NCBI GenBank assembly: GCA_040222185.1
Contig: JAVKDP010000034.1
Location: forward strand, 41,008 to 105,007
Length of the DNA stretch: 64,000 bases
Direction of reading: 5' to 3'
Source: JAVKDP01 sp040222185
GTDB taxonomy: Bacteria > Bacteroidota > Rhodothermia > Balneolales > Balneolaceae
The stretch's first letter is position 1. Every line of letters begins with the position of its first letter. The notes beneath the pieces were generated by a model. The model was not told the DNA's origin. It made no database searches and saw only the letters and a program-made list of their open reading frames with translations. The position numbers were made by a program, and so were the translations under genes. This document shows positions 35,070 through 42,602 of the stretch, piece after piece.

Positions 35070-35184
35070 CTGATCCTGTTTAAGAGAGGTGCAATACTGT
35101 GCTAGTCGGGAAGGGAAGAAATGCTATATAAGTCCTTTCGATAAGCTTAAAAAAGAACCTATATAGCTAAAGCGAGAGGTCTGA

Positions 35185-35718
35185 TTAACCAGCTTGTTCA
35201 TAGGCGGTTTTAAGCCAGCCAATGAGTTCATTGTCTACTTCTGACTCCTGTGTAAGTTTTACCCGGTTTGTACACATTGCTCCAAAAGGGCCGGAGTTTT
35301 CAAGCCGTTCAGTAAGTTCCGCATCATTTAGTTTCAGGCCTAAATCAACTCGTGTTTTTGTAGAGGGTTGTACTAGCGCAAACTGTCTCTTTCTGCGAAA
35401 ACTTACGCTCGATTTTTTTGGGGCTACTTCCACATCATCACCAAACGCAGATACGATTCCAAGTATCTTATCGTAAATAGGTTTTAGTGCTTCCTTGCCT
35501 TTTCCGTATTGGGCCGTAACCAGGTCATCAGCATCATGAGAGCCTGCGTCTGATTTTAGGGTTTTTAATGCAACGAAATTGGCGAAGCCATGAGTGAAGC
35601 CGTGTTCAGTTTTCAGGAATGTCATAATTTGACCGTACTTCTCAAAGTTTTGTGCGGTAACAATCTCAATCCATTCAGAGAGAGATTTACCCGTTTTTTC
35701 CAGTAATCCTTTTTCCAT
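35185..35718 (-). CDS. DUF4287 and DUF5655 domain protein
   Basis: A 177-residue soluble protein starting MEKGLLEKTGKSLSEWIEIV; the frame extends 21 codons further upstream, but this ATG matches the family start. Residues about 1-60 are DUF4287 (SLSEWIEIVTAQNFEKYGQ, HGFTHGFANFVAL), and about 75-175 are DUF5655 (KPIYDKILGIVSAFGDDVEV, VSFRRKRQFALVQPSTKTRVDLGL). The biochemical role is not known. It is followed on the same strand by the pyrimidine operon but separated by 261 bases; DUF1761 lies just upstream. Confidence 0.85.
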   Translation of the reverse strand: MEKGLLEKTGKSLSEWIEIVTAQNFEKYGQIMTFLKTEHGFTHGFANFVALKTLKSDAGSHDADDLVTAQYGKGKEALKPIYDKILGIVSAFGDDVEVAPKKSSVSFRRKRQFALVQPSTKTRVDLGLKLNDAELTERLENSGPFGAMCTNRVKLTQESEVDNELIGWLKTAYEQAG

Positions 35719-35732
35719 AGTGATATTTATTT

Positions 35733-36143
35733 TTAGAGTGCCCCGAGAATTAACCCGATTGTTGTAAGGGTTATCGTGCAATAACCTGCATCGATAAAAA
35801 ACAGTTTTAAACTTTTATCTCCAAAGAGATATATGGTACCAATAAAGGTTGAAACCCAGCCGAAGCCAGCAAAGAAGCCGGCCAAGCCTCCAAAAGTAAC
35901 GTCCGCTTCCGGACCTATAAACATAGCGAGGTTAATAGTAGCGATAAGAGTTAAAAGTATTGCACCCCCGAAGACTTTCGGAAGATTTCTTTTTCCCAGG
36001 TCTTCTTCAGTTAGATTCATTTCCTTCATCCATGCTTTACCAAAAACAGGACCGTACCACATCCCACCAATAAAAAATGCTGAAGCGGTAGCGATAAGAA
36101 CGGCCAGCCAGTTAATAGTTTGAAAAGTTGTAGAGATATCCAT
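35733..36143 (-). CDS. DUF1761 membrane protein
   Basis: A 136-residue integral membrane protein with four predicted hydrophobic segments. It starts MDISTTFQTINWLAVLIA; an upstream ATG adding 17 residues is less likely because those residues are not family-like. GGMWYGPVFGKAWMKEM is the DUF1761 signature, followed by GGLAGFFAGFGWVST. Function unknown. It is 14 bases upstream of the DUF4287 gene and likely co-transcribed with it. Confidence 0.85.
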   Translation of the reverse strand: MDISTTFQTINWLAVLIATASAFFIGGMWYGPVFGKAWMKEMNLTEEDLGKRNLPKVFGGAILLTLIATINLAMFIGPEADVTFGGLAGFFAGFGWVSTFIGTIYLFGDKSLKLFFIDAGYCTITLTTIGLILGAL

Positions 36144-36217
36144 CAAATAATAGTTCGTTAGAATTGACGGATGAATCTCGCATGAAGCGTGCAAAGAGTA
36201 TTGTAAAAAAGTTACCT

Positions 36218-37048
36218 CTATTTAATCGGGAAGAAATTTACTTCGCCATGTCCCTTTTGCTCCGTTAGAAAGGCGCCAGGATTAAACCCTGAAAAAGTCT
36301 TAAACTCTTTTATAAAATGAGCCTGGTCATAGAATCCACATTCTGCACTAATTTGAGGCCATGAAATATCTTCTTCTTGTTGAACCTTAGGAAGAATACA
36401 GTTGAAACGAAGAATTCGCTGAAAGTACTTTGGAGTAACACCAACAACTTTTCTGAAAAGATCAATGAAGTGTTTCTTTGAAAAGCCAGAGTCTTTGATG
36501 AGCTCCAACATATTTGTTTCGAAGAACTCCGGATTGCAAGTGATACTATCAATTACTTTATAAACACTTTCATCAGGAACGTAATCAGGGTCAAACCGAG
36601 CGGACAGGAATCGTTCAGCGGCGGCATACTTATCAGCTGGAGTTTCGGCAGCTAAGAGCTGATCCCGAAACTGAAAGATAGAATCTCCAAACAACTCTTC
36701 AGCTGGTATAACAGAATTACTTACCTCATCTAATGGACGATGCAGATATGGAATTGCCCCGCCAGGCTTGAAGCGAATTACAAACATCTCAGAATCAGGA
36801 AGCGCGGAAATACTTATGTAATTTTTTTGGAGTCCTGAAAGCCAGCACTTAGTAAAATCAAAGTTCTTTTCAAGAGTTTCGTTGTTGTAAGTATGACGGG
36901 GCAGGTCATCAAGTTCAAAAATTAAGTAAACATGCCCATCAGGAACTACCCTCTCGATAGAATGCTGAGGCATATAACCTTTGAAATAAATGAAGCAGTC
37001 CACAAACGTATCAATTGGTGGGCCTGGCTTTGGGTTTTCAATGAACAT
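36218..37048 (-). CDS. AraC-family transcriptional regulator with DUF6597-like sensor domain
   Basis: A 276-residue regulator. The N-terminal half has the DUF6597-type pattern (RVVPDGHVYLIFELDD, FVIRFKPGGAIPYL). The C-terminal AraC helix-turn-helix is about residues 170-265 (LIKDSGFSKKHFIDLFRKVVGVTPKYFQRILRFN, AECGFYDQAHFIKEFKTFSGFNPGAFL). It lies 74 bases upstream of DUF1761 and 6 bases after the DUF2911 gene, so it may be the tail of the 41-36 kb unit or regulate its neighbours. Ligand unknown. Confidence 0.88.
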   Translation of the reverse strand: MFIENPKPGPPIDTFVDCFIYFKGYMPQHSIERVVPDGHVYLIFELDDLPRHTYNNETLEKNFDFTKCWLSGLQKNYISISALPDSEMFVIRFKPGGAIPYLHRPLDEVSNSVIPAEELFGDSIFQFRDQLLAAETPADKYAAAERFLSARFDPDYVPDESVYKVIDSITCNPEFFETNMLELIKDSGFSKKHFIDLFRKVVGVTPKYFQRILRFNCILPKVQQEEDISWPQISAECGFYDQAHFIKEFKTFSGFNPGAFLTEQKGHGEVNFFPIK

Positions 37049-37054
37049 CAGTAA

Positions 37055-37630
37055 TTAGTAAAAGCGGATTGGGATATCTACCTGCACCAGGTCCCATGAA
37101 AGAGACATAGTAGTAAGGGAAAGGTTCGTTTTTGAAAACTCTATAGTGAAGGCTTCTACCGGCGTATCAAGTTTTTTTACGGGAACCTCAAAACGTAAAG
37201 CATCCCGCTCTTCCGAATAATCAAATGCACCCCATTCTCCAAGAGCATAATTTAGAATTATGGTCCAGTTTTCCTCACCTGGTATCGAATAGAGGGAATA
37301 AGTTCCAGCTTCAACTACATTGTCACCCATTCGCACGGGTTCGGTAATAGTGATCTCAGTTGCTTCATTAGCTCCTGTTCTCCAAACCTGCCCATAGGGT
37401 TCCCACTCTCCAAAAATGGTTCGGCTATTTCTGTAAGGTTGCCCATATACCACTTTTATATAGGTGTTATTCTCTTTGATGGATGCTATTGCAATCGGGC
37501 TTTTTCGGTTACCAATTGGAGCATCTTGTCGGGTTGAAGGCTTTTCCTGGGCACAACTTAAACCAAGAATAGAAACAAGCATGATAATAAAAAGAGTCTT
37601 GCTCTTATGTATTAACCAGTTTTTCGTCAT
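37055..37630 (-). CDS. DUF2911 lipoprotein
   Basis: A 191-residue lipoprotein with lipobox LGLSC near residue 26. The DUF2911 hallmarks are present: VVYGQPYRNSRTIFG, WEPYGQVWRTGANEATEI and AGTYSLYSIPGEENWTIILN. The family is common in Bacteroidota and has no established function. Its start codon overlaps the stop of the preceding large exported protein gene in ATGA, implying coupled translation and perhaps a shared envelope role. Confidence 0.88.
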   Translation of the reverse strand: MTKNWLIHKSKTLFIIMLVSILGLSCAQEKPSTRQDAPIGNRKSPIAIASIKENNTYIKVVYGQPYRNSRTIFGEWEPYGQVWRTGANEATEITITEPVRMGDNVVEAGTYSLYSIPGEENWTIILNYALGEWGAFDYSEERDALRFEVPVKKLDTPVEAFTIEFSKTNLSLTTMSLSWDLVQVDIPIRFY

Positions 37631-40491
37631 TGATAAACACCAAAAATAAGTTCTGTATGATTTCGTGTTGGCTCAAAAGCTGCACCAATGCTGAGCGTAA
37701 CAGGAATATTTGAAAAATTGAAACTAAAATTCAAACCTGCTCCAATCACTGTTCTGCTGGAATTATACAAATTATCTGAATTCAGATCAGATATTGTATG
37801 AGAGAATAGCGCTAAATACACAGAGTTGAAATAGGTGGGTAAAAGCATCCACCCTTTATCCGGGTAAGCAATAGGGATGGTGTAGCGCGTGCTAAATCGT
37901 CCCAGGTTCTCAGCATCGGGGAATATATTGTTTTCTGAAAAACCGGTAGGTACAATGGTACTGTTACTATAAAAACCATTGCTAGTTTGCGTGAGAAAGC
38001 TTAGGTCGATGCGCAGAGACTGGTTAAACCTCTTAAGCGGTGATACAAAAGCAAGGGCGCCAAAAAAGGCTGAAGCTCTTTTGGAGCTGAAGTCTGTCTT
38101 AACATCCTGTTCAAAAATACTGTAAAGCCCCAGGCCCTCTGAAGGTTGTACATCCCTGGGGTTGGTCAAAATATTATGGAAGTATTGTGTTGTTAAAGAC
38201 ACGCTTCGAACGCTAAAATAGTTGGAAAGAGGCTCGTTCCTTAAAGAGTAATTTCTAAGACGTTCTGTTGCAAAACCAGGAGTTATTGTTAGAGAAGAAA
38301 AGCGGGTGTCTCTTCTGAAAAATATTTCATGTGAAGTCGATAGCTCGAACTCTTCACTAATCTGCGTTACAGAGATCAAATTTCCTTCGCCGTCACGTAA
38401 GGTTCCGAAGGTAGGAGAACTTGCCAGTTTTAATCCGAAGCCAGGCATAAAGCTTTTATTCTGATATCTAAAATCATAATAGAGTTTATCATTTACACCA
38501 GTTATCTCGGCATTATAGGAATGACTTTGTAGGGCATCGGCTCCAAACATAGCCACACCCCACTGGGTTGTTGTAGTTCCGGAAGCCTGGTAAAACACAG
38601 GAAATACAGCACGAGGTTTGAGCCAACTTACGTCTGTTCTGTATTTGCTGCTCGTCCATGTTTGAGCCGTTTCCTTAAGTTCAGAACCGATACGAGGCCG
38701 GGAGGTTTTTGTAGCAAGATTCTGACCTTGCAGCATAGTAGGAGTTGAAACCGGAATATTGGCAAAATCAGAGCGATCCAGAGTTGCTAATAATTGTTCA
38801 TTATCCTGTTGAATTACATAAGCAATTCTATCCCCGGAAGGAGAGTAGGAAGCTTCAAAGGCGTTGTATAGAGATTGTGTTACCTGAACCAGCTCTTTCG
38901 ATTGTAAGTCATATTCATACACATTCATAGCTGGAAGGGCATCAACTGTAAAGAGCACCTTGGTTCCATCAGGGTGCCATTGAGGATCAGTAATTGAACC
39001 CCGGGCGAATGCAATGTCAGGATCGTTATCTAGATCAGAAGCCAGATCACCCAAAGTAGTAAACCACAGAGCCTGGACACCTCTTTTGTTCTGAACTACC
39101 GCGAGTTCACTGGAACTGCCGGGTTTCGCTGACAGGCCAACAGGCCTGGAATCATTATAGCGTTTCAGAACAGAAACTGAATTATTATCCTTTAGTTCAA
39201 CAATATTAGCGGAAGAACCATCAACTTGTAATGCAAGAGTTCTGGTTCCAACTTTAGTAGGAGAAAAAAGCCGGAGGTTTGTGGTTAGGTTCGTACTCTT
39301 ACCGGATGAAAGATCATAAGAAGCAAGGTCGGCCATAAAAGAAGTACTGTAAATCTTTGAAGTAGTATAAGTTCCATACAAAAGAGTTGACTCGTCAACT
39401 ATGCTGTAATTGTAATCACGTATGGTTATCGCCTCTTTAAGAAGTTTAGATTTATTGCTAGCCAAGTCGTAGGAGTAAAACCCCTGAACTGCATTATAAA
39501 AGGCTCCATAATAAACCAGTTGATTTTCCGATAACCAGAGAGGCTTTCGCATTTGCTGCCCTCTATTGCCGGATTCCAAAACCTGCTGTAAATCATGGGT
39601 TGGTTTAGGTATGGAGCTTAATCGTTCAGTTTCTTCAGCCTCTTTATCTTTAATGTATTCAGCATAGAGTTGATGAGGCCATTTACCAGTGACTTTTTTT
39701 AGAGCCATTCCATAACCTAAAAAGAAGTAACTGTACTGGAAACGAATGGCATTTTTACTAACATTTTCGCCGTATTTCTCATGCAGCCAATTCGTGAAGG
39801 TATAACCTGCTATATAATGACGGTTAAAGGGACGTGTATTTGAAGAAGGCTGGAAAGTTTGGCCCATGCTCCAGGCATTCGAACCGACCAGGTTTGCATT
39901 GTATTGGTTATTAAAAAATGCGAGATGTCCACGCCCGGCGCCTTCGAGTCCTTTATGGGTTTCCTGGTATACAGCTAACCCTTCATGTACACCTACTTGA
40001 GGAAAGATGTTAAAGAAACGGGAGAAGTCAGGGCTCATTATTCTGATCACTCCAGGTATACTCACCGGGTTGGTTACATCAAACTGAGAAGCGTGTACCA
40101 GCTCATGAGGGAGAACAGCTTCCAGCCATTCCCCTGAAGCCGGGCTAATTCCTTTTCCTTTAAAAGGGGATAACTCAACTTCCATTCTAAAATTTGAAGA
40201 GCTCACAAACCCATTGGTTATATCATTATAGTTTGTGAGAATTACCGGGAAGTTAGAAAGGCTCCCACCGGCAAGTGCGGTTGCAGTTGCGTACTGGCTT
40301 TCAAGTATCATTCCTGTAGCCCGGGCCAGTGAGTCATCTCCGGCAGCGTAGATAATCCTGAAGTGAGGAGTTTTCATCTCCTGCCAATTCATACCTGCAG
40401 GCCTGTTTTGAGTTAAATAGAATTGGCTAAAAGCCTGCGTACTAAAACAAATCAAAAAAAGAACCAGAAGAGCAGATCTAATTAGTTTCAT
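37627..40491 (-). CDS. Exported gluzincin-like peptidase / beta-propeller / outer-membrane barrel protein
   Basis: A 954-residue protein starting MKLIRSALLVLFLICF; the open frame extends 19 codons further, but this ATG gives the clean signal peptide (ending AFSQ). A peptidase-like domain has HELVH (H129, E130, H133) with a downstream glutamate in VGVHEGLAVYQE (E170), a complete gluzincin zinc motif. A TolB/PD40-like propeller follows (DPQWHPDGTKVLFTVDA, EASYSPSGDRIAYVIQ). The last 300 residues are amphipathic beta strands typical of an outer-membrane barrel. Likely an envelope protease or chaperone; substrate unknown. Confidence 0.82.
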   Translation of the reverse strand: MKLIRSALLVLFLICFSTQAFSQFYLTQNRPAGMNWQEMKTPHFRIIYAAGDDSLARATGMILESQYATATALAGGSLSNFPVILTNYNDITNGFVSSSNFRMEVELSPFKGKGISPASGEWLEAVLPHELVHASQFDVTNPVSIPGVIRIMSPDFSRFFNIFPQVGVHEGLAVYQETHKGLEGAGRGHLAFFNNQYNANLVGSNAWSMGQTFQPSSNTRPFNRHYIAGYTFTNWLHEKYGENVSKNAIRFQYSYFFLGYGMALKKVTGKWPHQLYAEYIKDKEAEETERLSSIPKPTHDLQQVLESGNRGQQMRKPLWLSENQLVYYGAFYNAVQGFYSYDLASNKSKLLKEAITIRDYNYSIVDESTLLYGTYTTSKIYSTSFMADLASYDLSSGKSTNLTTNLRLFSPTKVGTRTLALQVDGSSANIVELKDNNSVSVLKRYNDSRPVGLSAKPGSSSELAVVQNKRGVQALWFTTLGDLASDLDNDPDIAFARGSITDPQWHPDGTKVLFTVDALPAMNVYEYDLQSKELVQVTQSLYNAFEASYSPSGDRIAYVIQQDNEQLLATLDRSDFANIPVSTPTMLQGQNLATKTSRPRIGSELKETAQTWTSSKYRTDVSWLKPRAVFPVFYQASGTTTTQWGVAMFGADALQSHSYNAEITGVNDKLYYDFRYQNKSFMPGFGLKLASSPTFGTLRDGEGNLISVTQISEEFELSTSHEIFFRRDTRFSSLTITPGFATERLRNYSLRNEPLSNYFSVRSVSLTTQYFHNILTNPRDVQPSEGLGLYSIFEQDVKTDFSSKRASAFFGALAFVSPLKRFNQSLRIDLSFLTQTSNGFYSNSTIVPTGFSENNIFPDAENLGRFSTRYTIPIAYPDKGWMLLPTYFNSVYLALFSHTISDLNSDNLYNSSRTVIGAGLNFSFNFSNIPVTLSIGAAFEPTRNHTELIFGVYQ

Positions 40492-40498
40492 AAAAGAG

Positions 40499-41155
40499 TC
40501 AAAAATTAGGTAGATAGTAAAAGATAGCCCAAAAATGAGAAAATGCACCGCCCATCACAAAAATGTGCCAGATTTCATGAAACCCAAAAGTCTCAGGTTT
40601 AGGGTTTGGCTTCTCAATAACATAAATAACAGCCCCGATAGTATAACACAATCCACCAATTGCAATCCAGTAGGCAAAGCCATGAGGAAGTAATTCCCAT
40701 ATTTGTGGGAAAATTATAACGGCAATCCAGCCCATCAATAAATAGAGCAGCGTGGAAAACCAGCGGGGAGCATTCAGCCAAAAAATCTTTTTGAGCACAC
40801 CAAACAGGGCAAATAGCCAGATTCCGGTAAGCATCCAAAGCCGCCATTCACCTTCCAGAACAATAGCACAGATTGGAGTATAGGAACCCGCTATAACCAG
40901 GTAAATCATAATATGATCAATAAGCCGGAAAAACTCTTCTCGCTTAAAGGATACGTTTATCGAGTGGTAAATAGCACTGGAACTGAACATTGCAAAAACA
41001 GTGACGCCATAAATTAGAAAGGAGAGCTTGTGCCAAAGGGAACTTTCCGAAGCATTTAACATAAGAGCAACCGTCCAAATAACTGCTACAACGGCACCTA
41101 TTAGATGCGAATAGGTATTGAAGGGTTCTCTGGCGGGTAAAAAATATTTAATCAA
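40499..41155 (-). CDS. Hemolysin III family (PAQR/TrhA-like) membrane protein
   Basis: A 218-residue seven-helix membrane protein. The metal-site motifs of the PAQR/hemolysin III family are all visible: SSAIYHSI, RLIDHIMIYLVIAGSYTP and GFHEIWHIFVMGGAFSH. Bacterial relatives are linked to membrane homeostasis; true haemolysis is doubtful. It is 7 bases upstream of the peptidase-barrel gene and 23 bases after the Nramp-like gene, so the three are probably one operon. Confidence 0.92.
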   Translation of the reverse strand: MIKYFLPAREPFNTYSHLIGAVVAVIWTVALMLNASESSLWHKLSFLIYGVTVFAMFSSSAIYHSINVSFKREEFFRLIDHIMIYLVIAGSYTPICAIVLEGEWRLWMLTGIWLFALFGVLKKIFWLNAPRWFSTLLYLLMGWIAVIIFPQIWELLPHGFAYWIAIGGLCYTIGAVIYVIEKPNPKPETFGFHEIWHIFVMGGAFSHFWAIFYYLPNF

Positions 41156-41178
41156 GGATTAGATCGAAGGTTTTAAAA

Positions 41179-42444
41179 TTAGCCCTGGAAAAATTTCCAA
41201 TACACGAAAAATAAGGTGAAACCAGTTAAGAACAGAATTCCGCACCAACTTAAAACTCTGAGCCAAACGGGAGGCCGGTGCTCTTCTGGGAAGTGTTTGT
41301 CCATCACCAGCCGGTAATTAATAAAAGCGAGTACTGGCGCCGAAAGAAAAGAGAGTGTTGTTGCCAGGTCAACCATAAAAATGAAATTACTTCCGGCTAT
41401 ATATAAGGCTACAAGTGAACACGCAGAGATCACAACAATTAATACCCTATAAGCCTGTTTAGATGAAGCGTCAAAACCGGGTTTTATGACTGATATAATC
41501 TGGCGGGTAACTCTTGGGTAGGCATCTGTAACAGTAAGAGTAGTACTGAACATTGTAGTAAATGCACATATGATTATTATCCAATAAGCCCAACTCCCCA
41601 GTGTTGAGGTATAAATGGCTACCAGTTGTTTTGCAAAAACGCCACCACTCGAAGCAAAATCAGCACCCGAACCAAACATGATAAGTGCACCCAGGCTTAA
41701 AAATCCCAGTGCGAGGATTCCGGCCCCTATGTATCCGATATTAAAGTCTACCAGGCATTCTTTGAGTTTTGGCACATGCCCGGTTTGCTTCATTCTTTCA
41801 AGTGACCAAAGCGAGTGCCAGGCAGAACCATCAATAGGGATCGGCATCCATCCCATTAAAGCAATAAGGAAAGAAACTCCCCCGGCTGTCCAGATGCTGG
41901 GCGGAACAGGCTTTGCAGCCATATCGCCCGTTTTAAAAATGGCAACAAGTACAGCGGTCAGTGTTGAAAGAGCAAGTACAATCATTATAAGTTTAATAGC
42001 TCCGTCCAGGGCTGAATATTGACCTGCAAGCAAAATCCCGATACAAATGGCGAGTAAAATAGCGCTCCATAAAAGTGGAGAAAGAACAATTCCAGTAAGT
42101 TCTGCAACAAGGCTTGCAGATACTATGGTTACAGCAGCCTGAACAGTAAACATAGTTCCAACCGTAAACACCACAAAAATCCAGAAAGCCCAGTTTCCGA
42201 GTTTTTTATAGCCATCAATCATGCTTTGCTGTGTAGCGATAGCATACCTGGGACCGTATTCTAAAAAAGGATATTTGAAAATGTTAGCAAGTATAACGGC
42301 CCAAACCAGTGCAAAACCATAGTCGGCTCCCGCCCGTGTAGATTGTACAAGATGGGAAACGCCGACAGCAGCAGCAGCCATTATGAGCCCGGGACCGATT
42401 GCATGCTTCAGACTTGATTTGGCTGGAGTAGTAGAGACGCTCAT
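41179..42444 (-). CDS. Divergent Nramp-family transporter
   Basis: A 421-residue membrane protein with about eleven helices and recognisable Nramp architecture: IGPGLIMAAAAVGVSHLVQSTR in TM1, FEYGPRYAIATQQS-like loop, and IALMGWMPIPIDGSAWHS in TM6. The canonical metal-binding motifs are changed: DPGN of TM1 is replaced by AVGVSH and the MPH of TM6 by MPIPID. It belongs to a Bacteroidota subgroup usually labelled divalent metal transporter, but substrate cannot be assumed. It leads a probable operon with hemolysin III and the peptidase-barrel protein. Confidence 0.85.
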   Translation of the reverse strand: MSVSTTPAKSSLKHAIGPGLIMAAAAVGVSHLVQSTRAGADYGFALVWAVILANIFKYPFLEYGPRYAIATQQSMIDGYKKLGNWAFWIFVVFTVGTMFTVQAAVTIVSASLVAELTGIVLSPLLWSAILLAICIGILLAGQYSALDGAIKLIMIVLALSTLTAVLVAIFKTGDMAAKPVPPSIWTAGGVSFLIALMGWMPIPIDGSAWHSLWSLERMKQTGHVPKLKECLVDFNIGYIGAGILALGFLSLGALIMFGSGADFASSGGVFAKQLVAIYTSTLGSWAYWIIIICAFTTMFSTTLTVTDAYPRVTRQIISVIKPGFDASSKQAYRVLIVVISACSLVALYIAGSNFIFMVDLATTLSFLSAPVLAFINYRLVMDKHFPEEHRPPVWLRVLSWCGILFLTGFTLFFVYWKFFQG

Positions 42445-42602
42445 AAAAATGCTTTAATTTTGAATTGATAGAGGGTACATTTTTTTGATTAAAAAAGCAT
42501 CTGGAAACTCATTCTACAGATTTAACGGGAGAAGCTTTTTTTCAGCATTTTTCAATTAGTTAGGCTACTATTCAAACTTATCATTAGGGACCAAAAAAAA
42601 CT

